From assembly GCF_008973755.1 (NCBI RefSeq), contig NZ_WBOM01000004.1:62001-126000 (forward strand): a stretch of DNA of 64,000 bases, in the 5' to 3' direction. The position numbers and the translations under genes were made by a program. Every line of letters starts with the position of its first letter. The first letter of the stretch is position 1. The notes beneath the pieces are model-generated. The model had not been told where the DNA came from. It was given only the letters and a program-made list of their open reading frames with translations, and searched no databases. This DNA comes from Nitrincola alkalilacustris (GTDB lineage: Bacteria; Pseudomonadota; Gammaproteobacteria; Pseudomonadales; Balneatricaceae). This document shows, one piece after another, positions 38,722 to 48,037 of the stretch.

Positions 38722-39564
38722 ATGGCAACTTACGCAATCGGTGATATACAGGGCTGTTATGATGAGCTCATGGGTTTGCTGGGGCAGATAGGCTTCAGCG
38801 ATACAGACTCCTTATGGCTCGCTGGTGACCTGGTAAATCGTGGCCCTCAATCCTTACGAGTGCTGCGTTTCATCAAGAACCTTGGTGACCGTGCGACGGT
38901 GGTGCTGGGCAATCATGATCTGCATCTGCTTGCATTGCACTATGGTGCGACTCTCGACAAACGCAACAGTACACTACAGCCGATTCTGCAAGCGGATGAC
39001 CGTGAAGAGTTGATGGACTGGCTGCGCCACAGACCCATGCTGGTTGATAACCCCGAGCTGGGTTATGTGATGACTCATGCTGGCATTCCACATATTTGGT
39101 CACTGCATAAAGCAAAAAAGCGCGCCGATGAGGTGGAAACAATTCTGCAAAGCCACCTCGCGGGTGAGTTTTTTCGACATATGTATGGCAATAAGCCGGA
39201 TCAGTGGAACAAAAAAATCGAGGGCTGGTCGCGCCTGAGACTGATCACCAACTACTTTACCCGCATGCGCTTTATCACAAAGGAGGGCCGCCTTGAGTTT
39301 TCGGGCAATGGCGGCCTGGGCAGTGCACCCAAAGGCTTTATTCCCTGGTATCTGGCACAACGGGAGGAGCTGCTGGAGCGCACGCAGCTTTTCGGCCACT
39401 GGGCAGCCCTTGGCGAGATTCAGCATGATGGCGTTATTGCTCTGGATACCGGTTGTGTATGGGGTAATAAGCTGACCGCTTTCAGACTGGAAGATGGCGC
39501 CCTGTTCAGCCAGAGTTGCGATGCCTATTCCCGTAAACCCAAAACACCAATACCCGTTAACTGA
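38722..39564 (+). CDS. apaH: Symmetrical bis(5'-nucleosyl)-tetraphosphatase ApaH
   Basis: 280 residues, metallophosphatase family: GDIQGC at the N-terminus, GDLVNRGPQSL, VVLGNHDLHLL and THAGIPHIW supply the metal ligands. It cleaves Ap4A to two ADP and removes Np4 caps from RNA. First gene of a plus-strand group with glpE and cca. A 263-bp divergent region from msrA holds no obvious gene. Confidence 0.95.
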   Translation: MATYAIGDIQGCYDELMGLLGQIGFSDTDSLWLAGDLVNRGPQSLRVLRFIKNLGDRATVVLGNHDLHLLALHYGATLDKRNSTLQPILQADDREELMDWLRHRPMLVDNPELGYVMTHAGIPHIWSLHKAKKRADEVETILQSHLAGEFFRHMYGNKPDQWNKKIEGWSRLRLITNYFTRMRFITKEGRLEFSGNGGLGSAPKGFIPWYLAQREELLERTQLFGHWAALGEIQHDGVIALDTGCVWGNKLTAFRLEDGALFSQSCDAYSRKPKTPIPVN

Positions 39565-39572
39565 GGAACATC

Positions 39573-39890
39573 ATGCCTGCCTATCGTTGCATCTCAACAC
39601 AGGAAGCAGCCGCACTCATCGAGCAGGGTGCCCAGATCGCAGATATCCGCGATCAGCAAAGCTACCAATTCGGCCATATCACTAATGCCAGGCATCTCAG
39701 TAATGACAACCTGGATCAGTTTCTGACCCAGAGCCCACGCGATACCCCCATGATTGTCTGCTGCTATCACGGTAACAGCAGCAGACCTGCTGCCGAATAC
39801 CTGGCCTCTCAGGGTTTTGCCGATGTGTATAGTCTGGATGGCGGCTATGAAGCCTGGCGTCAGGATTTTCCGGCATTGTGCAGCGTTTGA
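39573..39890 (+). CDS. glpE: Thiosulfate sulfurtransferase GlpE (single-domain rhodanese)
   Basis: 105 residues with the rhodanese pattern [17 protein letters not shown] and the active-site loop [15 protein letters not shown] (catalytic cysteine at the start of C-Y-H-G-N-S-S). It moves sulfane sulfur to cyanide or thioredoxin in the cytosol. It starts 8 bp after apaH and overlaps cca by a TGATG. Confidence 0.92.
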   Translation: MPAYRCISTQEAAALIEQGAQIADIRDQQSYQFGHITNARHLSNDNLDQFLTQSPRDTPMIVCCYHGNSSRPAAEYLASQGFADVYSLDGGYEAWRQDFPALCSV

Positions 39891-41005
39891 TGCAGATCTA
39901 TCTGGTGGGTGGTGCCGTCAGAGACGAAATGCTCGGGCTGGCAGTCAAGGATCGGGACTGGGTAGTGGTCGGTGCCAGTGCTGATGAGCTTCTGGCGCTG
40001 GGCTATCGTCCTGTTGGTCGGGATTTTCCCGTCTTTATCAGACCCGATACCGGCGAGGAGTATGCACTGGCCAGAACCGAGCGCAAATCGGGTCATGGAT
40101 ATGCCGGCTTCCAGTTTCACGCCTCACCCGATGTCACTTTGGAAGATGATCTGGCGCGACGGGATCTGACCATCAACGCGATGGCGCGATCTGCCCAGGG
40201 CGAACTGATAGACCCTTATGGTGGCCAGAGGGATATTGCGGCACGCAAACTCCGCCATGTCTCCGACGCTTTTTCCGAGGACCCTCTGCGTGTACTGCGC
40301 GTGGCGCGATTTGCTGCTCGATTTGCCCCCCTGGGGTTTGACGTCGCTGACGAGACCCTGGAGCTGATGCGCCAGATAAGCCAGAGCGGAGAGCTGGAGC
40401 ACCTCACCACAGAGCGTGTCTGGCAGGAGTTTGAGCGAGCACTTGCAACGCCCCAGCCTCTGGTTTTTCTTGAGGTACTGAAACAGGCAGAGGCCCTTAC
40501 CCGGCTCCTGCCGGAGTTCGCACAACTGGACCTGGGGCTGACTGCACCTGCGCTTAATAGACTCAAGGCTCTCGATACCTCACCCGAGAGCTGCTTTGCG
40601 CTCCTGTGTGAATTGACGCTGGCAACGGGCACTGACCCGCGAGCCCAGCAGATTATACAGATGGCTGAGCGATTAAAGGCCCCCAATCGCTTTCGTGATC
40701 TGGCGGTACAGTTCTGCAACTGGCATGAAACACTCTATCGACTTGAGCAGGTTGACGCAGCCAAAAGGCTGGAGATGATTCTTTCTCTCAGGCTGTTGAA
40801 AAAAAACAGTCATCTGTCTGCACTGTTACACCTGACTCAGGCACGACACCCCGATTTTGATCTGCAATTATCCATCAGACTGCAGGATCTGCTGCTGAGG
40901 CTTGAGCGTATCTCGACACAGGACCTGATGCGTGCCGGCTTCTCTGGCAAGGCTCTTGGACAGGCAATTGAGGCCGAACAACTCAAATATTGCAGCATTT
41001 TTTAA
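39890..41005 (+). CDS. cca: CCA tRNA nucleotidyltransferase
   Basis: 371 residues from ATG 39890, overlapping the glpE stop (TGATG). Class II enzyme: [28 protein letters not shown] with the catalytic DxD in VKDRDW, and [10 protein letters not shown]. Neck and body: [21 protein letters not shown]. It adds or repairs the 3' CCA. The C-terminal HD phosphohydrolase domain of the long E. coli-type enzyme is absent; the length fits the short form common in gammaproteobacteria such as Pseudomonas. Confidence 0.94.
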   Translation: MQIYLVGGAVRDEMLGLAVKDRDWVVVGASADELLALGYRPVGRDFPVFIRPDTGEEYALARTERKSGHGYAGFQFHASPDVTLEDDLARRDLTINAMARSAQGELIDPYGGQRDIAARKLRHVSDAFSEDPLRVLRVARFAARFAPLGFDVADETLELMRQISQSGELEHLTTERVWQEFERALATPQPLVFLEVLKQAEALTRLLPEFAQLDLGLTAPALNRLKALDTSPESCFALLCELTLATGTDPRAQQIIQMAERLKAPNRFRDLAVQFCNWHETLYRLEQVDAAKRLEMILSLRLLKKNSHLSALLHLTQARHPDFDLQLSIRLQDLLLRLERISTQDLMRAGFSGKALGQAIEAEQLKYCSIF

Positions 41006-41017
41006 CCGGAGTGTGAC

Positions 41018-41791
41018 GTGCTGGATAACCAATCATCTTTACCTGAACCATCCTTGTCCGAACCACCTGTCGCCCTGATCACCGGCGCGGCTCAGAGGAT
41101 CGGCGCCTGTATCGCCAGAAGCCTGCACCAGCAAGGATATGACCTGCTGATTCACTATCGCCAGTCGGCGACTGAAGCTCATGCGCTGGCCGATGAGTTG
41201 AACAGGATACGCCCTCACAGCTGCAGATACCTGCAGGCAGATCTGACTGATATGAACGAGGTGGAGCATTTATGTGGAGAGGTGATTGAGCTTGGACGCC
41301 TGGATCTGCTGATCAATAATGCATCATCCTTCTACCCAACCCCGGTTGAACAGGTCACACAGGCTGCCTGGAACGATCTGATCAACTCTAATCTGCGCGC
41401 CGCTTTTTTTATCAGCACTCGGCTCAGTCAATTAATCACAGTGCGCAAGGGCGCCATTATCAACCTGGTCGATATTCATGCCCAGCGCGGACTCAAAGGC
41501 TACCCGATCTACTCCATCGCCAAAGCCGGCCTGTTGATGATGACCCAAAGTCTGGCCAAAGAGCTGGCCCCCGCTGTGCGCGTCAATGGCATATCACCCG
41601 GTCCGATCCTTTGGCCAGAAGCCGAAGCGGCATTGTCACCTGAACAACAGCAGGAGGTCGTCAGCAAAACCCTGCTGCAACGCTGCGGCACACCCCAGGA
41701 TATCGCCGACGCTGTACTCTTCCTGAGCAGCGCAAGCTACATCACTGGACAGATACTCAATGTCGATGGTGGAAAGTCTCTGTTTTCATAG
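41018..41791 (+). CDS. Pteridine/dihydromonapterin reductase-like short-chain dehydrogenase (FolM-like)
   Basis: 257 residues from a GTG at 41018 with CGGAG before it. SDR fold: cofactor site ALITGAAQRIGACIARSLHQQGYDLLIHYRQS (TGAAQRIG, with the NADPH-type arginine in HYRQS), NNASSFYPTP, catalytic Tyr-x3-Lys in YPIYSIAKAGL, and the pteridine-reductase-like ISPGPILWPE. It lies next to folK and folB, supporting a pteridine role. It may reduce dihydromonapterin or dihydrobiopterin. Confidence 0.82.
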   Translation: MLDNQSSLPEPSLSEPPVALITGAAQRIGACIARSLHQQGYDLLIHYRQSATEAHALADELNRIRPHSCRYLQADLTDMNEVEHLCGEVIELGRLDLLINNASSFYPTPVEQVTQAAWNDLINSNLRAAFFISTRLSQLITVRKGAIINLVDIHAQRGLKGYPIYSIAKAGLLMMTQSLAKELAPAVRVNGISPGPILWPEAEAALSPEQQQEVVSKTLLQRCGTPQDIADAVLFLSSASYITGQILNVDGGKSLFS

Positions 41792-41888
41792 CGTCCTTGC
41801 TCAACCCTTTTCTTTTTACCTTTAGTCGAGCGCTTTACCTTATACTCAATCTACAGACACCCAACGTGTCATGGTTAAGGAGAACAAG

Positions 41889-42110
41889 ATGAGTGCATTA
41901 AAAGCCGCTGGACTGATTCTGATAGTACTGGGGGTCGTTGGATTGGCTTATGGCAGCTTCAGCTTCACCAAGGAAACACATGAAGCCAACCTTGGCCCGA
42001 TCTCCCTTTCCGTACAGGAAAAAGAGACAATCAATGTGCCAGTCTGGGCAGGTATAGGATCGATTGCAGTCGGCACCTTCATGCTACTGGCTGGCAGCAG
42101 GAGACGCTGA
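41889..42110 (+). CDS. Small membrane protein, DUF3185-like
   Basis: 73 residues from ATG 41889, chosen because AAGGAG lies seven bases upstream; the earlier ATG at 41871 has no site. Two hydrophobic helices (about 4-23 and 49-66) flank a polar loop (TKETHEANLGPISLSVQEKETINVPVW), ending GSRRR. Resembles the DUF3185 group of small inner-membrane proteins. No function is known. Confidence 0.7.
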   Translation: MSALKAAGLILIVLGVVGLAYGSFSFTKETHEANLGPISLSVQEKETINVPVWAGIGSIAVGTFMLLAGSRRR

Positions 42111-42143
42111 AAGCAGAAAAGGGGTCCAGAAAAGGGGTCCAGC

Positions 42144-42200
42144 AGAAAAGGGGTCAGGTACATTTAATGCTGCGCATTAAATGTACCTGACCCCTTTTCT
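42144..42200. repeat. Perfect 27-bp inverted repeat; REP-like element and bidirectional terminator
   Basis: Arms at 42,144-42,170 and 42,174-42,200 are perfectly complementary around a TGC loop. Each arm begins AGAAAAGGGGTCAGGTACAT. Two truncated tandem copies of the outer arm (AGAAAAGGGGTCC) precede it at 42,114-42,140. It lies between convergent genes; the outer AAAAGG/CCTTTT ends give U-runs on both transcripts. The same GGGGTCAGGTACATT-type sequence is common between genes of many gammaproteobacteria (from memory). Confidence 0.85.
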
Positions 42201-42201
42201 T

Positions 42202-42711
42202 TTAGCTTTTTGAGATTATTTTTCCCTGCCATTTGAAATCGACCGTCCAGAGTTTCTGATCACGGTCGTAATCCTGCCACAGGCTGGCATAGGTCCTGCC
42301 ACATTCCGGGTGCAGCTCATCAGGTGCTATCTCGGCGAGTGGCAGGAGTACAAATGCATTTTTCAGCACTTCATCGCGCGGTAGCTGAATCTTGCCAAAC
42401 CGCCCTACACAATCATCGTAGGTCAAGATGTCTATATCCAGTGTACGAGCACTGAATCGTGGACCGCTGCGCTCTCGACCATTGCGATCTTCAATCGATT
42501 TGAGTACCAGCGACAAGGCGTCTATGGAAAGATCTGTATCAATGCCCACGACCAGATTATAGAAGACGTCGCCGTCGAAACCGACCGCTTCGCTTTCATA
42601 AACGGATGACAGTTCAAGTGCACCAAACTGCTCACTCAGAGCATCCAGCGCCACACTGACGTAATGTTCACGATCAACATTGCTGCCAAGGCTCAGATAC
42701 ACTCTTGCCAT
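42202..42711 (-). CDS. folK: HPPK (2-amino-4-hydroxy-6-hydroxymethyldihydropteridine pyrophosphokinase)
   Basis: 169 residues: VYLSLGSNVDREHYVSVALDAL, SVYESEAVGFDGDVFYNLVVGIDT, GRERSGPRFSARTLDIDILTYDD and the late LPRDEVLKNAFVLLPLAEIAPD are the standard HPPK motifs, with metal ligands in LDIDIL. It transfers pyrophosphate from ATP to the pterin in folate synthesis. The start overlaps the folB stop, so folB and folK are coupled. Confidence 0.95.
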   Translation of the reverse strand: MARVYLSLGSNVDREHYVSVALDALSEQFGALELSSVYESEAVGFDGDVFYNLVVGIDTDLSIDALSLVLKSIEDRNGRERSGPRFSARTLDIDILTYDDCVGRFGKIQLPRDEVLKNAFVLLPLAEIAPDELHPECGRTYASLWQDYDRDQKLWTVDFKWQGKIISKS

Positions 42712-43070
42712 CAGATGCGCTCTCCTCGCTCGATAATCACGCCCACATCCTTGGCACCACGAATCGCACCCGGCTTACCCAGGCGCAGACGCAACCAGGG
42801 TACGGAGAACTCATCCAGCACCAGCTGTGCTATCTCTTCGGCCATGGTTTCGACCAGCAGGAACTCGCTTTCGCTGATAAAGGAGATCAGGCGCTTGGAG
42901 ACACTTTTGTAGTTCAGTGTGTTCTCGATATCTTCAGTTGCTGCTGCAGCACGAATATCGGTGCCCATCTCCAGATCAAGACTGACCGTCTGGCGCACCT
43001 GACGTTCCCAGTCATAGATCCCGATTATCGTTTCCACTTGCAGCTCGCGTATGTAAACTAGATCCATCAT
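42711..43070 (-). CDS. folB: Dihydroneopterin aldolase
   Basis: 119 residues: DLVYIRELQVETIIGIYDWERQVRQTVSLDLEMGTD with the catalytic Glu region, VETMAEEIAQLVLDEFSVPWLRLRLGKPGAIRGAKDVGVIIERG. It makes the pterin substrate of FolK. Two adjacent ATGs at 43,070 and 43,067. Divergent from plsY with 13 bp. Confidence 0.95.
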   Translation of the reverse strand: MMDLVYIRELQVETIIGIYDWERQVRQTVSLDLEMGTDIRAAAATEDIENTLNYKSVSKRLISFISESEFLLVETMAEEIAQLVLDEFSVPWLRLRLGKPGAIRGAKDVGVIIERGERI

Positions 43071-43083
43071 CTATCCTGTGATT

Positions 43084-43677
43084 ATGCTTATGCCAATCAA
43101 TAGCCTGCTGGAACCGGCACTGATCAGCGTTGCTTATCTGCTCGGTTCAATACCGACCGCTCTGTTGGTGTGCCACTCTATGGGGATCGCGGACCCTCGT
43201 CAACAGGGTTCCGGCAACCCCGGAACCAGCAATGTACTGCGTATCGGCAACCGTGTCGCAGCTGCCCTGACCCTCGCCGGTGACCTGGGCAAGGGCATTC
43301 TGGCAATCTGGCTGGCACAACTGGCAAATCTCACACCCGGTGTTACGGGACTGTGCGCACTGGCGGTCGTACTGGGTCACCTGTTCCCTATGCTGGGCGC
43401 CTTTCGTGGCGGAAAGGGTGTCGCGACAACACTTGGCTGTACCCTGATGCTGAGCTGGCCCGTGTTTATTTTACAGGTACTGACCTGGCTGACTATCGTC
43501 ACAATGACACGAACCGCATCCATTGCGTCACTATGCATGGCGCTGATCACACTACCGGGCATCTATCTGATGGCTCCGGAGCTACTCAGCCCGATGGCAT
43601 TGATCGCCCTGCTGCTGATTGCCCGCCACAGCCCCAACATCCGTAATCTGATCAGCGGTAAAGAGCGCCGTTTCTGA
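43084..43677 (+). CDS. plsY: Glycerol-3-phosphate acyltransferase PlsY
   Basis: About 197 residues from ATG 43084 (GTG 43078 is a possible alternative). Five membrane helices and the acyl-phosphate motifs AYLLGSIPTALLVCHSMGIADPRQQGSGNPGTSNVLRIGN, GHLFPMLGAFRGGKGVATTLG. It makes lysophosphatidic acid from acyl-phosphate. The divergent folB-plsY-tsaD arrangement is standard in gammaproteobacteria. Confidence 0.95.
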   Translation: MLMPINSLLEPALISVAYLLGSIPTALLVCHSMGIADPRQQGSGNPGTSNVLRIGNRVAAALTLAGDLGKGILAIWLAQLANLTPGVTGLCALAVVLGHLFPMLGAFRGGKGVATTLGCTLMLSWPVFILQVLTWLTIVTMTRTASIASLCMALITLPGIYLMAPELLSPMALIALLLIARHSPNIRNLISGKERRF

Positions 43678-43700
43678 GTCCAACAGGTTGGGAATAAGAG

Positions 43701-43800
43701 CCTATCCCGGAGGTCTTGGGTGAGTGTATGCCGCAGGGATGCGGCATTCAAGCCTACAGGGATGTATACACGGCGTCTCACACAAGGCATCCGGGATAGG
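43701..43800. repeat. 100-bp self-complementary intergenic repeat
   Basis: Ends CCTATCCCGGA (43,701-43,711) and TCCGGGATAGG (43,790-43,800) are an 11-bp perfect inverted repeat. Inside lie a further hairpin GCCGCA-ggga-TGCGGC and paired GTGAG/CTCAC and GTATA tracts, so the whole folds into a long branched structure. It sits between the convergent plsY and tsaD and looks like a dispersed palindromic element or non-autonomous mobile repeat. Short reading frames across it are not genes. Confidence 0.7.
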
Positions 43801-43836
43801 TCCGCATATACAAAAATTGGCACTGAAATCACACAA

Positions 43837-44865
43837 TCAGATACTTGCCAAGGTATCCATGGGCCAGCGCGGTTTGGCCAGAATCGTAAGATCACTACTC
43901 TGCCCCGCCATTAAACGCTGACAACCCGCATAGGCAATCATCGCTCCATTATCGGTACAGAAACGTGGGCGTGCATAGAAAAGCCCTGCACGCTCCTTCT
44001 CCACAGCGTCGCCGAGTTTTTCCCGCAACCGCTGATTGGCACTCACGCCACCTGCAATCACCAGTTGCTTCAAACCGGTCTGCTGCAGCGCACGCCGACA
44101 TTTAATTGCCAGCGTATCCACAACTGCCTCCTCAAACGCCGCTGCGATATCCGCCCGCGTCTGATCATCAATCCTACCCTGCTCATCGCGATGAGCGTTC
44201 GCCGTGTTAAGCGTAAAGGTCTTCAGGCCAGAAAAGCTGAAGTCCAGCCCTGGCCGATCTGTCATGGGGCGCGGGAAGGTGAAGCGCTGACGATCGCCCT
44301 GAACAGCCAGCTTTGCGATCAGAGGGCCACCGGGATAATCAAGACCCAGCATCTTGGCCGCCTTATCGAAGGCCTCACCAGCAGCATCATCCAGCGATTC
44401 ACCCAGCAAGTGGTACTGCCCGATATCTGTCACCTTGACCAGCTGCGTATGCCCACCGGATACCAGCAGTGCCACGAAAGGAAAGGCCGGGGGGTTATCC
44501 TCCAGCATCGGCGCCAACAGATGCCCCTCCATATGATGCACACCGATCGCAGGAATATTCAGACCCAGCGCCAGCGCACGAGCGGTGGACGCACCCACCA
44601 TCAGCGCACCGATCAGCCCGGGGCCTGCCGTGTAGGCAATGGCATCAACATCAGGCATCGTCAGGTCTGCCTTGTGCAGCACCTCGCGAATCAGCGGCAG
44701 CAGTTTACGAATATGGTCCCGCGAAGCCAGCTCCGGCACGACGCCACCGTACTCCGCATGCATCTTCACCTGACTGTACAGCGCATCCGACAACAGCCCT
44801 TTCTCACTGTCATACAGCGCTACACCTGTTTCGTCACAGGAGGTTTCTATCCCCAATACTCGCAT
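43837..44865 (-). CDS. tsaD: tRNA N6-threonylcarbamoyladenosine synthase subunit TsaD
   Basis: 342 residues from ATG 44865, placed by AAGAG eight bases upstream; GTG/ATG alternatives lie 6-9 bases earlier. Kae1/TsaD family: [36 protein letters not shown], the metal-binding [35 protein letters not shown] and [13 protein letters not shown]. It attaches the threonylcarbamoyl group to A37 of ANN-reading tRNAs with TsaB/C/E. Divergent from rpsU, as in E. coli. Confidence 0.96.
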   Translation of the reverse strand: MRVLGIETSCDETGVALYDSEKGLLSDALYSQVKMHAEYGGVVPELASRDHIRKLLPLIREVLHKADLTMPDVDAIAYTAGPGLIGALMVGASTARALALGLNIPAIGVHHMEGHLLAPMLEDNPPAFPFVALLVSGGHTQLVKVTDIGQYHLLGESLDDAAGEAFDKAAKMLGLDYPGGPLIAKLAVQGDRQRFTFPRPMTDRPGLDFSFSGLKTFTLNTANAHRDEQGRIDDQTRADIAAAFEEAVVDTLAIKCRRALQQTGLKQLVIAGGVSANQRLREKLGDAVEKERAGLFYARPRFCTDNGAMIAYAGCQRLMAGQSSDLTILAKPRWPMDTLASI

Positions 44866-44967
44866 TTTCATCACTCTTAATGTTCATTTCCGACCCCTGT
44901 TTCTTTTACAGCAGCGGCAGAGCAGACTATTATCCTTTATGAATGTAGAGATTTCGAGCTTTCTTTC

Positions 44968-44996
44968 TTTACTTCAGGCCCTGTGGTCAGTAAAAT
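44968..44996 (+). promoter_or_regulatory. Candidate rpsU operon promoter
   Basis: TTTACT (44,968-44,973) and TAAAAT (44,991-44,996) are 17 bp apart, 80 bp before rpsU. It is the only plausible sigma-70 pair seen in this gap. Confidence 0.5.
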
Positions 44997-45075
44997 TTCG
45001 TGCCTTGATCGGACAACCCCTTTTCAGGAGGCGTCGGATCATACAAAACCCCATTAATTGCAAGGTAGGATTTAG

Positions 45076-45291
45076 ATGCCAGCTGTAAAAGTTAAAGACA
45101 ACGAGCCGTTTGACGTTGCCCTGCGTCGCTTCAAGCGTTCATGCGAAAAAGCCGGTGTTCTGGCTGAAGTACGTCGTCGTGAGTGCTACGAAAAACCCAC
45201 AACCGTTCGCAAGCGTAAAGCAGCGGCTGCGGTTAAGCGTCACGCTAAAAAACTGTCACGTGAACAGTCTCGTCGCGTACGTCTTTACTGA
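45076..45291 (+). CDS. rpsU: 30S ribosomal protein S21
   Basis: 71 residues: [64 protein letters not shown], very basic and full length. It helps base pairing of 16S rRNA with mRNA at initiation. It starts the macromolecular synthesis operon with yqeY, dnaG and rpoD. Ribosome site AGGTAGG precedes the start. Confidence 0.97.
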   Translation: MPAVKVKDNEPFDVALRRFKRSCEKAGVLAEVRRRECYEKPTTVRKRKAAAAVKRHAKKLSREQSRRVRLY

Positions 45292-45399
45292 GATCCATTC
45301 ATTTCGAATGTGATCAACTGCAAACTTTGTTTGAGTAGAATACGTAATCGTTGATACAGCGACCATTCAGGCGCTCGATCACTCATACGGGAAGCTATC

Positions 45400-45846
45400 A
45401 TGTCTGATCTGAAAGCACAGATTACAGAACAGATGAAAGATGCCATGAGGGCAAAGGACAAAGTCCGCCTCGGCACTATTCGCATGATGCTGTCAGAACT
45501 GAACCGTATCGAGATAGACGAGAGAATAACACTGGATGATGCACGCGTTATCGTCACGCTGGACAAGATGTTAAAGCAGCGTCGCGAGTCGATTGCCCAG
45601 TATCAGGCGGCTGAGCGCCCTGAACTGGCAGACAAGGAGCAGCAGGAGTCGGAGGTGATTAAAACTTTCCTGCCGCAGCCTCTCAGTGATAGTGAGATAA
45701 AAGAGATAGTCGATCAAGCCATCGCCGACACGGGCGCAAGCTCGATGCAGGCAATGGGACAGGTAATGGCCCTGGTCAGACCTCAGATTCAGGGGCGCGC
45801 CGATATGGGAGCCGTCTCCGCTCAGATCAAAGAGCGGTTGCAGTAA
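45400..45846 (+). CDS. yqeY: YqeY/GatB-like domain protein
   Basis: 148 residues: SDLKAQITEQMKDAMRAKDKVRLGTIRMMLSELNRIEID, EVIKTFLPQPLSDSEIKEIVDQAI, and GASSMQAMGQVMALVRPQIQGRADMGAVSAQIKERL. Resembles the tRNA-binding tail domain of the GatB amidotransferase subunit, but stands alone; role not established. Its position between rpsU and dnaG is common in Pseudomonas and relatives. Confidence 0.92.
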   Translation: MSDLKAQITEQMKDAMRAKDKVRLGTIRMMLSELNRIEIDERITLDDARVIVTLDKMLKQRRESIAQYQAAERPELADKEQQESEVIKTFLPQPLSDSEIKEIVDQAIADTGASSMQAMGQVMALVRPQIQGRADMGAVSAQIKERLQ

Positions 45847-45897
45847 AGCGCTTCAGCCCTTACCCTGCTCTCGCTGCAATGATACAGCGGAGACATC

Positions 45898-47772
45898 ATG
45901 GCCGGACGCATACCACAGCACTTCATCGACGACCTACTGGCACGCGTCAATATCCTTGACGTAGTGGAGAGTCGCGTCAAAATCAAGCGTAGCGGCAAAA
46001 ACTACGCAGGCCTGTGTCCATTCCATCAAGAGAAGTCACCCTCCTTCACCGTTGCACCAGACAAACAGCTTTATTACTGTTTCGGCTGCGGCGCCGGCGG
46101 AAATGCCATCGGCTTTATCATGGAGTATGAGCGCCTTTCATTTCCCGAAGCGATCGAAGAACTGGCCAAGCTCGCCGGTGTTGAAGTCCCGCGAGAAGAG
46201 AGCCATAACAGCGATAATCAGCACGAAGAGCGCCTGAAACAACAGTACCAGCTACTGGAACGCGCCAACCTGTTTTTCCAGCAGCAGCTACGCACCCATA
46301 CTGATCGACAGCGCGCCGTCGACTACCTCAAGGGTCGAGGGCTGTCAGGCAAGATCGCCAGCCGCTTTCAGATAGGCTTCGCCCCGCCTGGCTGGGACAA
46401 CCTGCTCAAGGATTACTACGACCTGAGCGAAGCAGCCCAGAAACTGGAGCAGATCGGCCTGGTGATCCACAACGAAGAGCGCGAGCGTTATTACGACCGC
46501 TTCCGTGATCGCATCATGTTCCCTATCCGGGATATGCGCGGTCGTGTCATCGCCTTTGGCGGACGTGTCCTGACGGATGAAAAACCCAAATACCTGAACT
46601 CGCCCGAAACCGATACCTTCCACAAAGGCCGCGAGCTGTATGGCCTGTACGAGGCCCGCCAGCATACACGCAGCCTGACCCGCCTGCTGATTGTGGAGGG
46701 CTATATGGACGTGGTAGGGCTGGCTCAACACGGCATCACCTGGTCCGTTGCCACCCTGGGCACCGCCACTTCCGGCCAGCATCTGTCGCGCCTGTTCAAG
46801 CTGGTTCCGGAACTGATCTTCTGTTTTGATGGCGATCAGGCGGGTCGCACAGCTGCTGCGCGCGCATTGGAAGTGGCATTGCCGATCATCAAGGACGGCA
46901 TGGAGGTGCGATTCCTGTTCCTCCCGGAAGGAGAAGACCCAGACACCCTGATCAGACAGGAGGGCCAGGAGGGGTTTGAGGCGCGCGTGAACGAGGCCCT
47001 GCCACTGAGCGAGTTCTTCTTCCGCCTGCACGGCGAAGATGCCGACCTGAGCAGCATGGATGGACGTGCCCGTTTTGCCACTCACGCACTGCCGAAAATC
47101 CAGTCGATGCAGCCTAGCCTGTTGCGCGAAATGATGGTTGAACGCATTTGCGAAATCACCGGCCTGTCGCACGATCAGCTCAACAGTGTCATCAACCTTC
47201 ACCAGAGCACACAGAGCGCCTCTTCGCCTCAGACCCATGAGTACTACTCAGGCACATCCACTGGCTCACCCTCTGCAGCAGCCTCTACACAGGCTCCAGC
47301 AGCACCAGTTCGCTACCAGCAGGTCAGACCAACCACCCAGACCGAGGGTAATCGACGCAGCCTGGTCAACAGTGCCATATCCATCCTGCTGCACTATCCA
47401 CAACTGGCAACAGATGCTGCCGACCCCAGCATGCTGGAAAAGCTCGATGAGCCCAATGCGGGTTTACTGGCAGCACTGATCCGCTACTTCAACTCAGCAC
47501 CCAATCTTTCTCTTGGCACCCTGCTGGTTGACTGGCAGCAATCCGCCGAACTCAGCGCATCACTGGTGACGCTGAACGAAATCTCGCACCTTGATCCGGT
47601 GGTTGGGGATATCAACCCTGCGCAGTTGCTTAGCGATGCTTTTCAACGCCTGCTGCAACGTGCAGATGAAGGCAAACTCGATCAGCTCTTGAAAAAGTCA
47701 CGCCAGTCCCCATTAACTCAGGACGAGAAGCAGCAATTGCAACAACTACTGATGGCCAGGCACCAGAAATAG
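45898..47772 (+). CDS. dnaG: DNA primase DnaG
   Basis: 624 residues. Zinc-binding N-terminal domain CHC2-type: C40, H43, C61, C64 (LCPFHQEKSPSF, YYCFGCGAGGNAIGF). RNA polymerase/Toprim core: EVRDRIMFPIR-like YDRFRDRIMFPIRDMRGRVIAFGGRVL, LIVEGYMDVVGLAQHG, LIFCFDGDQAGR. The C-terminal part is a DnaB-binding helicase domain (about 480-615) after a Ser/Thr/Pro/Ala-rich linker. Makes RNA primers. 51 bp after yqeY. Confidence 0.97.
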   Translation: MAGRIPQHFIDDLLARVNILDVVESRVKIKRSGKNYAGLCPFHQEKSPSFTVAPDKQLYYCFGCGAGGNAIGFIMEYERLSFPEAIEELAKLAGVEVPREESHNSDNQHEERLKQQYQLLERANLFFQQQLRTHTDRQRAVDYLKGRGLSGKIASRFQIGFAPPGWDNLLKDYYDLSEAAQKLEQIGLVIHNEERERYYDRFRDRIMFPIRDMRGRVIAFGGRVLTDEKPKYLNSPETDTFHKGRELYGLYEARQHTRSLTRLLIVEGYMDVVGLAQHGITWSVATLGTATSGQHLSRLFKLVPELIFCFDGDQAGRTAAARALEVALPIIKDGMEVRFLFLPEGEDPDTLIRQEGQEGFEARVNEALPLSEFFFRLHGEDADLSSMDGRARFATHALPKIQSMQPSLLREMMVERICEITGLSHDQLNSVINLHQSTQSASSPQTHEYYSGTSTGSPSAAASTQAPAAPVRYQQVRPTTQTEGNRRSLVNSAISILLHYPQLATDAADPSMLEKLDEPNAGLLAALIRYFNSAPNLSLGTLLVDWQQSAELSASLVTLNEISHLDPVVGDINPAQLLSDAFQRLLQRADEGKLDQLLKKSRQSPLTQDEKQQLQQLLMARHQK

Positions 47773-48037
47773 ACCGAACACTGAAATATTTTTTTAACCT
47801 GATTTGGCAAACCCAATATGTTGGACTATCTTTAAGTAGCCGACAGGCAAGCCCTTGACTTCACTGAATTAGCAGAACTCATACGGCTCACATCCAACTC
47901 GAATTAATCAGGTTTATTACAATTTATGAGTGTTTCGTCCATATTCTCATCTGTTCAGTTCAGCTTACAGACGCTATAATGTTGCGCTTCATTTTTCTGC
48001 TTTCCAGTCATCTCACAGCATTCACCGCAGGGGCTCT

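Noticed and set aside
46345-47238. 297-codon antisense frame in dnaG
   Set aside because: Shadow of a conserved gene, without a recognisable family.
47773-48037. Heat-shock promoter ahead of rpoD as in E. coli
   Set aside because: CTTGAC near 47,852 lacks a CCCCAT-type partner at proper distance; only a weak sigma-70-like pair is possible.
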